A DNA stretch of 64,000 nt from TC-15 sp034437275 (GCA_034437275.1 DAOTUD010000067.1:1-64000); one strand, 5' to 3'. Shown: positions 34,173 to 43,181, counted from the first letter of the stretch. Numbers and translations are program-made. The notes: generated by a model not told the origin, from the letters alone.

Positions 34173-34574
34173 TCATTTAATACGTACTAGTTCGAAGATT
34201 ATTTGTTTCCTGATTTGCCCACCAGAATCGGGCCCATCTCTAAAATCATGGCTCTGGTACCTGAATTGACCAATGTACTCAACATGTCCTACCGAAGACT
34301 GTTGAAATAGGTGCAGATCTTTTCCGTTTTCTTCATGATCTCGAATGGCTTTGTTTCCACGTGTAAAGGTCATATCACCAACTTGCCCCTCACCTGTATA
34401 GTAAAAAACATCCTGGCCTTTCCAGCCATCCGAATAGCCATGTTCTTCGCCACGCTCAGACGTAAAAAGAAAGATCATGTTATGATTTGACGGTGTTGAA
34501 ATTCCGCCCTGTTGTTGACCGCCAAACAACTCATGAATCTTTCTTCTCCGGTAAATCTGGCCTTTTGTGAACAT
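34173..34574 (-). CDS. Solitary ScoMcrA-like SRA domain (modified-DNA-binding) protein
   Basis: 133 residues. The order KGQIYRRRKIHELFGGQQQGGI, FLFTSERGEEHGYSDGW, FYYTGEGQVGDMTF, GNKAIRDHEENGKDLHLF and VEYIGQF is that of the SRA-like N-terminal domain of McrA-type (ScoMcrA) endonucleases, which recognises modified or phosphorothioated DNA. The HNH nuclease domain normally fused after it is absent, and the gene ends cleanly. It is AT-richer (about 43% GC) than both nucleoside hydrolase genes it separates, so it was probably inserted. A remnant of a type IV restriction enzyme or a stand-alone reader are both possible. Confidence 0.72.
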   Translation of the reverse strand: MFTKGQIYRRRKIHELFGGQQQGGISTPSNHNMIFLFTSERGEEHGYSDGWKGQDVFYYTGEGQVGDMTFTRGNKAIRDHEENGKDLHLFQQSSVGHVEYIGQFRYQSHDFRDGPDSGGQIRKQIIFELVRIK

Positions 34575-34587
34575 GCTATTTTCCTTT

Positions 34588-35541
34588 CTACGTCAGGCGG
34601 CCTAATTCCAATTCTAGCAGGCGCGCGGCGTCCACGTCCACGCACACGTTCACCAGCGGGCGGTCCTGCCACGCGCCGGGGACGTCCGCCTCGTCACCGC
34701 TGCCGATGTAGGGCCACGTCTTGCCCCGGCTGATGCCCTGCGTCGCGACGCGCAGCGGCCAGCGTTCGACCGTGAACAGCGTCGGGTCGATGGTGTAAGC
34801 GACCGCCGTCGAGTCGTGGACGTAAATGCCCTTCAGGCCGGGGTACTGCTGCTCGAAAAAGGCGGTGTAGAACGGCACCACGCGCGCGATGTGCTGCGCC
34901 AGCGGGTTATCCGCCCGCGTGTAGCGGTCCAGGTGCTCCGGCGTCATGTTGACCTTGTGCGTCACGTCCAGCCCGGCCATCGTCACCTGCCAGTCCGCCC
35001 CAAAGACCACGTCGGCGGCTTCGGGATCGTTGTGGATGTTGGCCTCGGCGGCGGGGGTGGCGTTGCCCGGCCCCAGCGCGTTGCCGCCCATCAGCACCAC
35101 TTCGCGCACGTTCTGCGCGATGCGCGGCTCCAGCCGCAGCGCCAGCGCGATATTCGTCAGCGGGCCGACCGGCACCAGCGTGATCGCGCCGGGTTGGCTC
35201 ATCACCTGCTCGACGATGAACTCCGCGGCGGATTGGGGCAGCGCCTGGATGGTGGGCGGGGGCAGGTGCGCGTTGCCCTGGCCGTCGTCGCCATGCACAT
35301 ACGGCACCGGCCCGCCGAACGGCACCGCCAGCGGATGGTCCGCGCCTTTGGCGACCGGGATATCCACGCGCCCGGCCACCTCGACCAGCCGCAGCGCGTT
35401 GGTGGTCGCCAGCTCGGTCGTGACGTTGCCGAAGATCGTCGTCAGCCCGATTACGTCCAGTTCCGGGGATTTCAGCGCGAAGAAGATCGCCATCGTGTCG
35501 TCCACGCCGGGATCGGTGTCAATGATGATTTTTTGTGGCAT
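34588..35541 (-). CDS. Nucleoside hydrolase
   Basis: 317 residues. IIIDTDPGVDDTMAIFFAL at the N-terminus is the calcium and ribose site. TIFGNVTT near 40, VPVGPLTNIALAL near 125, VVLMGGNALGPGNATPAAEANI near 150 and the catalytic-site VHDSTAVAY near 242 follow. It matches ribonucleoside hydrolases such as RihA-C in length and motifs. It cleaves the N-glycosidic bond of nucleosides in the cytosol. It is in the same operon as psuG, the kinases and a second hydrolase. Confidence 0.94.
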   Translation of the reverse strand: MPQKIIIDTDPGVDDTMAIFFALKSPELDVIGLTTIFGNVTTELATTNALRLVEVAGRVDIPVAKGADHPLAVPFGGPVPYVHGDDGQGNAHLPPPTIQALPQSAAEFIVEQVMSQPGAITLVPVGPLTNIALALRLEPRIAQNVREVVLMGGNALGPGNATPAAEANIHNDPEAADVVFGADWQVTMAGLDVTHKVNMTPEHLDRYTRADNPLAQHIARVVPFYTAFFEQQYPGLKGIYVHDSTAVAYTIDPTLFTVERWPLRVATQGISRGKTWPYIGSGDEADVPGAWQDRPLVNVCVDVDAARLLELELGRLT

Positions 35542-35566
35542 GAGTCGTCCTTTATGTATATGAATG

Positions 35567-36475
35567 CTAGTTTGCCAGGGCCGCCGCGATGCGCGCGCCG
35601 ACGCGGGCGTTGTTCACCAGCGCGGCGATGTTGGCCTGCTGAGAGCGTCCCTCGGTCAGTTCCAGCACTCTGCCCAGCACAAACGGCGTGACGTCCTTGC
35701 CGGTGATCCCGGCGGCGTCGACCTGGCGCGTGGCCTCGGCGATGGCGGCTTCGGCATCGTCATGCGGCAGCGCCTCGTCTTCCGGCACCGGCACGGTGAC
35801 CAGCGTCGCGTGCGCCAGCCCCAGCCGGTCGCGCGCGGCAGCAATCGCGGCGGCCTGTTCCGGCGTGTCGACGCGCTGGTCGATGGGCAGCCCGCTGGAC
35901 CGGCTGTAGAATGCGGGCAGCGTATCGGTGCCGTAGCCCAACACCGGGACCCCCTGCGTCTCCAGCACTTCGAGCGTCAGCGGCAGGTCCAGGATCGATT
36001 TCGCCCCGGCACATACCACCGTGATCGGCGTGCGGCCCAGCTCGATCAGGTCGGCGGAGACGTCGTGCGGATGCCCGCGATGCACGCCGCCGATTCCGCC
36101 CGTCGCGAAGACGTCGATCCCGGCCATGTGCGCCACGATCATCGTCCCGGCGACGGTGGTCGCGCCGTGCTGTTGGAGGCCGACCACCAGCGGCAGGTCG
36201 CGGCGCGAGCATTTGCGCACCGCGTCCTGGCCCAGCCCGGCCAGCATATCGACCTGCTCCGGCGTGAGGCCGACCGTGATCCGCCCGTCGAGCACGGCAA
36301 TCGTGGCCGGGACCGCGCCTTCTGCGCGGATGGCGTCTTCCATCGCCAGCGCGGTCTCGACGTTGGCCGGGTAGGGGAAGCCGTGCGTGATCAGCGTGGA
36401 TTCCAGCGCCACGACCGGCGAGCCGTCCGCCATGGCCGCGCGCACTTCGTCGGAAAAGTGGAGTGCCTCGTTCAT
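35567..36475 (-). CDS. psuG: Pseudouridine-5'-phosphate glycosidase
   Basis: 302 residues. PVVALESTLITHGFPYP near residue 20, GRITVGLT near 65, CSRRDLP, GATTVAGTM, VFATGGIGGVHRG near 125 and CAGAKSILDLP near 155 (with the Lys that forms a covalent adduct) are diagnostic. PsuG splits pseudouridine 5'-phosphate into uracil and ribose 5-phosphate. Its usual partner, a PfkB pseudouridine kinase, is encoded two genes upstream at 36873. It overlaps yjbQ by 4 bases (ATGA). Confidence 0.96.
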   Translation of the reverse strand: MNEALHFSDEVRAAMADGSPVVALESTLITHGFPYPANVETALAMEDAIRAEGAVPATIAVLDGRITVGLTPEQVDMLAGLGQDAVRKCSRRDLPLVVGLQQHGATTVAGTMIVAHMAGIDVFATGGIGGVHRGHPHDVSADLIELGRTPITVVCAGAKSILDLPLTLEVLETQGVPVLGYGTDTLPAFYSRSSGLPIDQRVDTPEQAAAIAAARDRLGLAHATLVTVPVPEDEALPHDDAEAAIAEATRQVDAAGITGKDVTPFVLGRVLELTEGRSQQANIAALVNNARVGARIAAALAN

Positions 36476-36879
36476 CCCGGGATCACCTTTACCTGGACGC
36501 GCCGTTCGCGCGGCCCGTCAAATTCGTAAAACAGGATGCTCTGCGAGCCGCCCAGCACCAGGTCGCCGTTTTCGACGACCAGCAGCACGTTGTGCCCGAC
36601 CAGCGCGGCCTTGATGTGCCCGGCGGCGTCGGCAGGCGTGTCGTACTGGTGCTCGAAGTCGACGCGCGTCGGCACCAACCGGCGCAGGTCGGCGATGATA
36701 TCGTTCGGCGTGGCAGGGTCCAGCGCCGAGTTGATCGTGATGCCGGCGGTGGTGTGCGGCACGATGACCGCGCACAGCCCGGAGGTCACGTCCATGGCTT
36801 GCACCGCGGCGCGCACCTGCGCGGTGATGTCGACCAGGGCGTCCCCGCGCGGGGTGTTCAGGTGAACAGTCTTTAGCAT
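36472..36879 (-). CDS. YjbQ/UPF0047 family protein (secondary thiamine-phosphate synthase type)
   Basis: 135 residues. VIVPHTTAGITIN near residue 45 and the C-terminal NGDLVLGGSQSILFYEFDGP with ERRV are the family's conserved His and metal-site segments. Members show weak thiamine-phosphate synthase activity, but their true role is unsettled. The ATG at 36879 is chosen: it lies inside the last codons of the kinase gene (7-base overlap), and the longer frame reads out-of-frame kinase sequence. Tight coupling on both sides suggests a role in the pseudouridine or nucleoside pathway. Confidence 0.88.
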   Translation of the reverse strand: MLKTVHLNTPRGDALVDITAQVRAAVQAMDVTSGLCAVIVPHTTAGITINSALDPATPNDIIADLRRLVPTRVDFEHQYDTPADAAGHIKAALVGHNVLLVVENGDLVLGGSQSILFYEFDGPRERRVQVKVIPG

Positions 36880-37829
36880 GAGAAATCTACCTTTTTGCCT
36901 ACTTTGTCCAGTTCGTGCATGATTTCGCGGCACGTGGGCGCGTTGGCCCCGGCCCCGATCTTTTGAATGTTGGCGGCCCCGGTCGCGTTGGCCAGCAGCC
37001 CGCACTGCTCGATGTCCAGCCCGTGCAGCATCCCGACCATGAACGCCGCGTCGAAGCAGTCGCCCGCGCCCACCGTATCGACGATCGTGTCGACCGGAAA
37101 GCCGGGCACATCGTACCACCAGTTGTGGCTGAGGATCTTGCAGCCCTGCGGGCCGCGCTTCACCACCGCGATCTCCGGCCCTTCGACCAGCAGCCGCGCG
37201 TAGGCTTCCTCATCGTGCAGCCCTTCGGTGATCAGCGGGGCTTCGTCCTCGGTCAGGAACAGCAGGTAGGTGTTGCGCAGCAGCCATTGGATGTGCTCTT
37301 TTTCGCCGAAATGCAGCAGCGGCCCGACGTCGGTATAGATCGGCTTCCCGGCCTTGACGGCGTACTCCAGCGCGCGCAGTGCCATCGGCACCACGCGCGT
37401 CTCGGCCAGCGTGTAGCCCTCGACGAAAATCGCGTCGGCGCGGTCGATGGTCGCGTCCATGCCGGCGGGGTAGGGCACATCATCCCCTCCGCCGTAGTTG
37501 CCCACGAAGACATGCTCGCCGGTGTCGCGGTCGGTGAGCGTGATGACAACGGTTGAGGTCGATCCCGGCACGACCACGACGTGCTCCAGTTTCGCGCCGC
37601 GTTCTTGCATGGGGCGCAGGATGCGCTCGCCGTAGAAGTCATCCCCGACCGTGCCCGTCGCCGACACCGCCGCGCCCAGGTTGAGCGCCGTGATGATGAA
37701 GTTCGCCGCGCCGCCCGGTTCGGTGCTGCGGCTGGCGAGGTTTTGGTGCTCGCCGGGGTACACCGGCAGCGAGGCGGGCAGGATGATGTCGAGGACCAGG
37801 TCGCCAATGGAAACGATATGGTTGCCCAT
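36873..37829 (-). CDS. PfkB-family kinase, probable pseudouridine kinase
   Basis: 318 residues from ATG 37829. SIGDLVLDIILPA at the start, STEPGGAANFIITALNLG near residue 38, TVGDDFYG, and the catalytic signature IVDTVGAGDCFDAAFMVG near 250 with Asp intact. Its place beside psuG makes pseudouridine kinase (PsuK) the best guess, but ribokinase or another nucleoside kinase would look similar. The start codon overlaps the stop of the ADP-ribosylglycohydrolase gene (TAATG). Confidence 0.88.
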   Translation of the reverse strand: MGNHIVSIGDLVLDIILPASLPVYPGEHQNLASRSTEPGGAANFIITALNLGAAVSATGTVGDDFYGERILRPMQERGAKLEHVVVVPGSTSTVVITLTDRDTGEHVFVGNYGGGDDVPYPAGMDATIDRADAIFVEGYTLAETRVVPMALRALEYAVKAGKPIYTDVGPLLHFGEKEHIQWLLRNTYLLFLTEDEAPLITEGLHDEEAYARLLVEGPEIAVVKRGPQGCKILSHNWWYDVPGFPVDTIVDTVGAGDCFDAAFMVGMLHGLDIEQCGLLANATGAANIQKIGAGANAPTCREIMHELDKVGKKVDFSC

Positions 37830-38833
37830 TATTTCCCCTTTGTCGCCAGTTGGTAGATGCCGTCGGCCAGTTCGCGGATCTTGTACTGCGCGTTGACCTC
37901 GTCGGCGTCCAGTTTTTGCAGGTTGGCTGGGTCGAAAGCGTCGATCCCGGCGTGCGCCCCGGCGATGGCGCAGGCAATCGCGCCGACGGTGTCGGCGTCG
38001 CCCGAGAGGTTGGCGGAATAGATCGCGGTCTGCTTGGGATCGCCGCCGGCCATGTCCACCACGCCGAACGCCGCGCCGACGGTCTCCGGCACGGACAGCG
38101 AGGTGCCGACCTCGTCGTAGATGCGGCGCAGCCGGGCCAGTTCGTCGCCGGGGCCGCGCGCAATGGCGACCGCCATCTCGATGCGCCGCGCCACCGACGG
38201 GCCTAGCCAGGGGCGGCCTTTCTTGCGGCCCAGTTCCGCGCCCATGATCCCCGCCGCGATCACGGTGTCGGGCGTGGCTTCGTCCACCAGCGCGACCGCA
38301 ATCGCCGCCGCGACCGCACACGCGCCGGACACCGCGACGTTGGTGTTATGCGTGGGGATGCACACCGTCGCCGCGTCTTCGGTGGCCGCGATCGGGTCGC
38401 CGGGGTGCAGCAGCCCGACCGGCGAAATGCGCATCGCCGCGCCGTTGGTGTCGCCCCACAGGCCGGTCTGGTGCGGGTCTTCGCCGCGCTTGAGCGCCTG
38501 CACGCCGCGCCGCGTGCTGGGGCCAACATACGGCGAATCGTCGCCGCCCACGCGGTCGTACCACGCGATGATGGCCTCGACCGCCGCGTCCAGCGTCACG
38601 CCGCCGTGCGCGATGAACGCGCGCGCCAGCGAGAACGCCTGCTCCGAATCGTCGGTGACGCGCCCGGCGGGCAGCCCAAAATGCACCGGGTGATCGGGCA
38701 GGCCGGGCAGCAGCTCGGTGATCCAGCCGTCGTAGGCCTGCCACGTGTGGTCGAGATCGAAATAGGCCGGCATGCCCCAGGCGTCACCGAGGGCCTGGCC
38801 GTACAGCCCGCCGAGAATTTTCTTTTTCAACAT
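37829..38833 (-). CDS. ADP-ribosylglycohydrolase (DraG) family protein
   Basis: 334 residues. The di-magnesium sites are seen in GRVTDDSEQAFSLARA near residues 57-72 and SGDADTVGAIACAIAGA near 268. GLYGQALGDAWGMP at the start and WGDTNGAAMRISPVGLL near 125 are typical. Family members remove ADP-ribose from proteins or hydrolyse related N-glycosides. Being first in an operon of nucleoside hydrolases and kinases, this one may act on a small nucleoside-like substrate instead. Cytosolic. Confidence 0.92.
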   Translation of the reverse strand: MLKKKILGGLYGQALGDAWGMPAYFDLDHTWQAYDGWITELLPGLPDHPVHFGLPAGRVTDDSEQAFSLARAFIAHGGVTLDAAVEAIIAWYDRVGGDDSPYVGPSTRRGVQALKRGEDPHQTGLWGDTNGAAMRISPVGLLHPGDPIAATEDAATVCIPTHNTNVAVSGACAVAAAIAVALVDEATPDTVIAAGIMGAELGRKKGRPWLGPSVARRIEMAVAIARGPGDELARLRRIYDEVGTSLSVPETVGAAFGVVDMAGGDPKQTAIYSANLSGDADTVGAIACAIAGAHAGIDAFDPANLQKLDADEVNAQYKIRELADGIYQLATKGK

Positions 38834-38858
38834 AGCTCAAACTCCTTTGGGTAGCTGA

Positions 38859-38886
38859 GGGGATTGCACGCAGTCGCACAATCCCC
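38859..38886 (-). terminator. Hairpin between the ABC operon and the ADP-ribosylglycohydrolase operon
   Basis: GGGGATTG (38859-38866) pairs with CAATCCCC (38879-38886). It follows the stop of the ABC permease gene at 38927 on the minus strand. There is no clear T-tract, so it may be a processing or weak termination site. Confidence 0.4.
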
Positions 38887-38926
38887 TGGATTGGTATATG
38901 CACGATGTGAGTTAGGGGACATTCCC

Positions 38927-40801
38927 CTAGCTTTCGCCGAAGACCTCGTCGCGGTTATGCCACAGCCACCACGCAATGCCCCCGCAGATCGAGAGCGAGA
39001 GCAGCGTGTTGATCATGGTCACGAACAACAGCGTCGTGATCGCGTTGTTGTACGCCAGCAGCGGGACGAACAGCAGCCCACTCAGGAACAACAGCATGTT
39101 CATGATCAGAGCCATCGACCAGCCCCAGCGCTGCAAGTTCCACAGGCCGAGCGCCATGCCGGCCCCGTACAACGCCAGCAGCAGCAGCAGCGGTGCCGCC
39201 TCCATCCAGAAGGTCGTCACGCGCACCGCGATCAAGGCGACGAGGACCGTTAACCACGTCGTCCACGCGATCAACACCCACACGTATACCTTGACAAACA
39301 ACGGGCGCGCGACGTGGTCGCCCGCGTCGTGGTTCATGGACAGCGACAGATCGCCCCAGTAGTGATGGCCTTGCTGCTGCGCGTAGCGGAGCAGGTAGCC
39401 TCCGCCCAGGCTCAGCCAGGCGGCGGCCCCGGCGGTCAGGCCGATGATCACCCCCAGCAGCAGCGCCTGGTCGTTCAGCGCGGTGGTGGAGACGAACAGC
39501 GAGAAGAAAATCCCCAGGTAGACCCACATCGACAACAGCGCCACCAGCAAGCCATACAACACGCGCTGACCGATGCGCTCGACGTCGAACATGAACGGCA
39601 GGTTCAGGAAGATCAGGAGGAACGAGAACAGCGCGATCAGGGTCGCGGTGGGGTAGACCTCCGCTGTCCCGTCGAAGCCATCCGGGGCCGCGTACATGCT
39701 GATGCTGATCAGCAGCCCGAGCACGGCGGTCATCGCCAGGAACATGTGCAGCACGCTCAGGCGCTGCACGGCCTGCCAGTAGCGCGCGTCGAAGCCCTCG
39801 CCCTCTGCCGAGCGCAGCGTCCGCACGCGCGACCGCAGCTGCGTTTGCAGCGCGTAGATCACCAGCGCCATCACCGTCGCCACGTAGGGGATCATCTGCG
39901 TCATCTGCGACGGAATCTCCAGCGTGCCGATGCGGATCGCCAGCGCGTCGAAGAACCCGAACACAATCGAGGCCAGGCCGGTCCCGATCGGGTTGCCGCC
40001 GCCCAGATAGGGCGTCGCCAGGGCGATGAAGCCGCGCCCGGAGGTCATGTCGCGCTGGAAGAAGTTCAGGTAGCCCATGCTCATGTGGATGCCGCCCAGC
40101 CCAGACAAAATCCCGCTCAGGCTGAGCGCCAGGTAGCGGATGCGCTGCACGCGGATGCCGACCGACGCGGCGGCTTCGGGGTTTTCCCCCACCGCGCGCA
40201 GGTGGACCCCCGTCGGCGTGCGGTACATGAAGTACCACACCAGCCCCATCGCGGCGAACGCGATCCACGTCATCACGCTTTGGTTGTCGAAGATCTGGAA
40301 AAAGAACGACACCACCGGGATATCCCCCAGGACATCCGGCAGTTGGATGAACGGCATACGTTTACTGTTCAACTGGCCGAGCGTGTCGCCTTTGCTGCCG
40401 GTCATCTCGAACATGATGGCCACAGTGGCAGCAGAGCCGAGCGTGTTCAACGCAATACCGGAGAGAATCAGGTCGGCTTTTAGCTGCAAATGGAAGAAGG
40501 CCAGCAGCAGCGCCATCAGCAGGCCCACGAACGTCCCCACCACCAGCCCCAGCCACGGGGCCAGGGTGACGCCGGTCTGGCCGCTGATCCATTCCTGGGC
40601 GTAGTGACTGAACACCACGCCGGTAAAGGCCGACGCCAGCATCGTGCCTTCCAGCCCGATGTTGATCACACCCGCCCGGTCAGAGATCAGCGCCCCCAGC
40701 GATGGCAGCAGAATGGGGGTTGTCACACGTAGGATCGACGCCAGAAACGCAGCACTGAAGATCGCGTCGACAACGTTTTGGACAAGTCCACTATCAAACA
40801 T
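38927..40801 (-). CDS. Nucleoside-type ABC transporter permease with large extra C-terminal membrane region
   Basis: 624 residues from ATG 40801. Residues about 1-310 form the BPD_transp_2 permease core: LISDRAGVINIGLEGTMLAS near 35, GVHLRAVGENPEAAASVGI near 185 (the ATPase-contact EAA-like loop), and GRGFIALATPYLGGGNPIG near 240. After a charged linker, residues about 330-620 add roughly eight or nine further membrane helices not found in ordinary permeases of 300-350 residues. The partner permease overlaps by 8 bases. The complex imports nucleosides or bases with the BMP protein at 44898. The function of the extension is unknown. Confidence 0.87.
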   Translation of the reverse strand: MFDSGLVQNVVDAIFSAAFLASILRVTTPILLPSLGALISDRAGVINIGLEGTMLASAFTGVVFSHYAQEWISGQTGVTLAPWLGLVVGTFVGLLMALLLAFFHLQLKADLILSGIALNTLGSAATVAIMFEMTGSKGDTLGQLNSKRMPFIQLPDVLGDIPVVSFFFQIFDNQSVMTWIAFAAMGLVWYFMYRTPTGVHLRAVGENPEAAASVGIRVQRIRYLALSLSGILSGLGGIHMSMGYLNFFQRDMTSGRGFIALATPYLGGGNPIGTGLASIVFGFFDALAIRIGTLEIPSQMTQMIPYVATVMALVIYALQTQLRSRVRTLRSAEGEGFDARYWQAVQRLSVLHMFLAMTAVLGLLISISMYAAPDGFDGTAEVYPTATLIALFSFLLIFLNLPFMFDVERIGQRVLYGLLVALLSMWVYLGIFFSLFVSTTALNDQALLLGVIIGLTAGAAAWLSLGGGYLLRYAQQQGHHYWGDLSLSMNHDAGDHVARPLFVKVYVWVLIAWTTWLTVLVALIAVRVTTFWMEAAPLLLLLALYGAGMALGLWNLQRWGWSMALIMNMLLFLSGLLFVPLLAYNNAITTLLFVTMINTLLSLSICGGIAWWLWHNRDEVFGES

Positions 40802-43166
40802 GGGAGTTCTCCTCGGCTGGATCGGACCCGGCAAACAGTTCGCCTTCGCTCATCCCCTGTCCGTCGAGGTCAAGCGTCCCCCGGCGGCGAACCCGCCGGC
40901 GGCGGAAGAACGTCACCAGCGCTTCGGCGGTGATCAGCAGGATAATCACGGCCTGGATCACGCGCACGACTTCGGAACTCACGTTCGCGTCGCTTTCCAT
41001 GAAGCGCGCGCCGGTACGCAGGTAAGAATACAGCAGGCCGGTGAAGGGAATCACGAGAGGATTGTTACGGGCCAGCAGCGCCACGACAATGCCCTCAAAA
41101 CCGAGGCCGATTGAAATATTTAAGATGAGTTTGCGGTGGATGCCCATTGCCAGATGCGCCCCCGCCAACCCGGCCACGGCCCCGCTGATGGCCATCACCA
41201 GCATGATCGTGCGCTTGGTGTTCACCCCACCATAATCGGCAAACTTGATGTTGGAGCCGATCATGCGGATTTCGTACCCGATCGGGGTGCGCTGGATCAA
41301 CAGCCAGGTGAAGATCACCATCCCGATCAACAGGAAGACCGCAATCGTGACAGTATCACCTTTCAGGTCGACAATGGGCGTAAGCAGCCCGCTTTCCGGG
41401 ATCCATTCCGACGCGGTGTAACCGGCGTCTTCGGGCTGGAGCTGCCAGGTGAGCACCATCTCGTAAAAGCGGGTGGCGATGGTGTTGAGCATCAGCGTCG
41501 AGACCAGCTCGTTCGCGCCCAGGTAGGCCTTCAACGCGCCGGGCAGCAGCCCCCACAGGAAGCCCGCCGTCGCTGCCGACAGCAGCGCGATGGGCACCAG
41601 CAGCGCGCGCGGCGCATCCCCGAAGGACAGCGTCACCACGCCGGACACCAGCGCCCCGAAGTACAACTGGCCCTCGGCCCCCAGGCTAAACTGCTCGGCC
41701 CGGAACACAATCGCAATCGCCAGCCCCAGCATGATCAACGTCAGCGCATCGCGCATCCAGATGATCCAGCGGTTCAGGCGGCTGAGCGGCCCCAGCAAGA
41801 ACGCGTCGTAGGCTTTGATGGTCGCGTCGGTCATCTCGTCGAACTGCGTGCTAAAGGCCAACTCTTCCGGCGTGGTATACACCGTGTAGAAGCCGTCGGC
41901 GGGCAGTTCGTAGTTCTCGATGATCGCGTCCGAGGTGCTCTTCAGATCGCGGTAGTCCTCGACCTGCGCCTCGGTCGCGTCGTCGTTGGCCGCCAGTTCG
42001 TTGCCCTGCTCGTCCCGCAGCTTCACCTTCACGTCCACGTCGATGTTCTGCCGCTTGGCGTAGGACAGCACGCTGATCGTGTCGCCCTGTTTGCCGACGA
42101 AGCTGTACGACACCTCGTTGATCGGGGCGTCGACATTGGGGTCGTTGAAGTACGCGCCGGTTTCGGTGCCGTACACCAGGTCGAGCGGCAATTCGGCCTC
42201 CGAGTCCAGTTCCAGCGTAAACTCGCCGCGAGTGCGACTGGGGTCTTCGGGCCGGATGTACAGCGTGTAGATGCCCTCGTCGGGCAGCGTGATGTTGTGC
42301 AGCACCGGGTCGGATTCGCTGCGCAGGTCGCGGCGGAACTCTTCCAGTTGTTCCGGGGTGGCGTTGCGGCTTTGGGCGATGAGGTTGCCCTGCGGATCGC
42401 GGAGCGTCAGCTGCAGGTCGACTGTAGCCTCGTCGCCTTCCGCATACGCCAGCGCGGTGATCGTGTCGCCCGCGTTGGCCGCGAAGCGATATTCACGTTC
42501 CTGCCGGAACACCCCCAGCCGCCCCAGGAATTGGGCGCGCAGCGGGTTGAACGCGTCGGTTTGCTCGTCGCCATAGCCGATGTTGACGACCGGCTCGTCG
42601 TCGGAGAGAATCTTCACCTGGAACTCGCCGCGCGTCAGCCGTTCGGCGGAGTCCCAGTTGAACATGGCGGTCATCAGGTAGCCGAAAATCAGGGCCACGA
42701 CCACCGTCAGCGCGACGCGCAGCGCGTCCCAGCGCAGCTCGACGATCAGCAGCAGCACGCTGCCACCGATCAAGGCGTTGATCACCAGCACGGCGGCATA
42801 ATCGACGGTGTTTGCCATCGCGTTATGCATCTCGTCCAGCGACATGTCCAGGCTGAGGCCGAACGTTTTGTAACACAACACCAGCATCACCAGCACGCCA
42901 AACAGCAGGCTGGTCAGCGGGACGATGATGCTGCGGACGGGCAGCGGCGGGCTGTCGTCCTCGCCGCGCGGCAGCAGGTAGCCCATCACCAGCCACAGCA
43001 GCGCCAGGCCGATGATGCTCCCCACGGCCCCCATCACCAGGCCATGCCAGCGGCCTGGGCGGGGGGACCGCCCGCGCCGTGAATAAATAAGGGGCGTAAC
43101 GATAACTCCAACCCCGGCCCAGACGATGGCCCAAACCAGGAGCCAGATTAAGACTATTTCATCCAT
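40794..43166 (-). CDS. Nucleoside-type ABC transporter permease with N-terminal membrane and tandem beta-sandwich extension
   Basis: 790 residues. Residues 1-180 hold about five membrane helices. Residues about 235-335 and 350-450 are two similar beta-rich repeats resembling bacterial pre-peptidase (PPC) domains: FAANAGDTITALAYAEG and FVGKQGDTISVLSYAKR, each followed by a D-x-Q/K-L-RD-x-GN segment and an LP-x-[ED]-G-x-YT-x-Y end. The permease core runs from about 470 to 755 with FRAEQFSLGAEGQLYFGAL, LNTIATRFYEM, and the cytoplasmic loop GYEIRMIGSNIKFADYGGVN. Normal members are about 350 residues and lack the repeats. The repeats would face outside and may hold or shield the secreted binding protein. 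Confidence 0.86.
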   Translation of the reverse strand: MDEIVLIWLLVWAIVWAGVGVIVTPLIYSRRGRSPRPGRWHGLVMGAVGSIIGLALLWLVMGYLLPRGEDDSPPLPVRSIIVPLTSLLFGVLVMLVLCYKTFGLSLDMSLDEMHNAMANTVDYAAVLVINALIGGSVLLLIVELRWDALRVALTVVVALIFGYLMTAMFNWDSAERLTRGEFQVKILSDDEPVVNIGYGDEQTDAFNPLRAQFLGRLGVFRQEREYRFAANAGDTITALAYAEGDEATVDLQLTLRDPQGNLIAQSRNATPEQLEEFRRDLRSESDPVLHNITLPDEGIYTLYIRPEDPSRTRGEFTLELDSEAELPLDLVYGTETGAYFNDPNVDAPINEVSYSFVGKQGDTISVLSYAKRQNIDVDVKVKLRDEQGNELAANDDATEAQVEDYRDLKSTSDAIIENYELPADGFYTVYTTPEELAFSTQFDEMTDATIKAYDAFLLGPLSRLNRWIIWMRDALTLIMLGLAIAIVFRAEQFSLGAEGQLYFGALVSGVVTLSFGDAPRALLVPIALLSAATAGFLWGLLPGALKAYLGANELVSTLMLNTIATRFYEMVLTWQLQPEDAGYTASEWIPESGLLTPIVDLKGDTVTIAVFLLIGMVIFTWLLIQRTPIGYEIRMIGSNIKFADYGGVNTKRTIMLVMAISGAVAGLAGAHLAMGIHRKLILNISIGLGFEGIVVALLARNNPLVIPFTGLLYSYLRTGARFMESDANVSSEVVRVIQAVIILLITAEALVTFFRRRRVRRRGTLDLDGQGMSEGELFAGSDPAEENSHV

Positions 43167-43181
43167 GCAGGTACCACCCTC

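Noticed and set aside
38859..38886. A third copy of the TTGTGC-N5-GCACAA operator
   Set aside because: Only one half-site matches; the other arm reads GTGCAA in the wrong position. It is better explained as a hairpin between operons.
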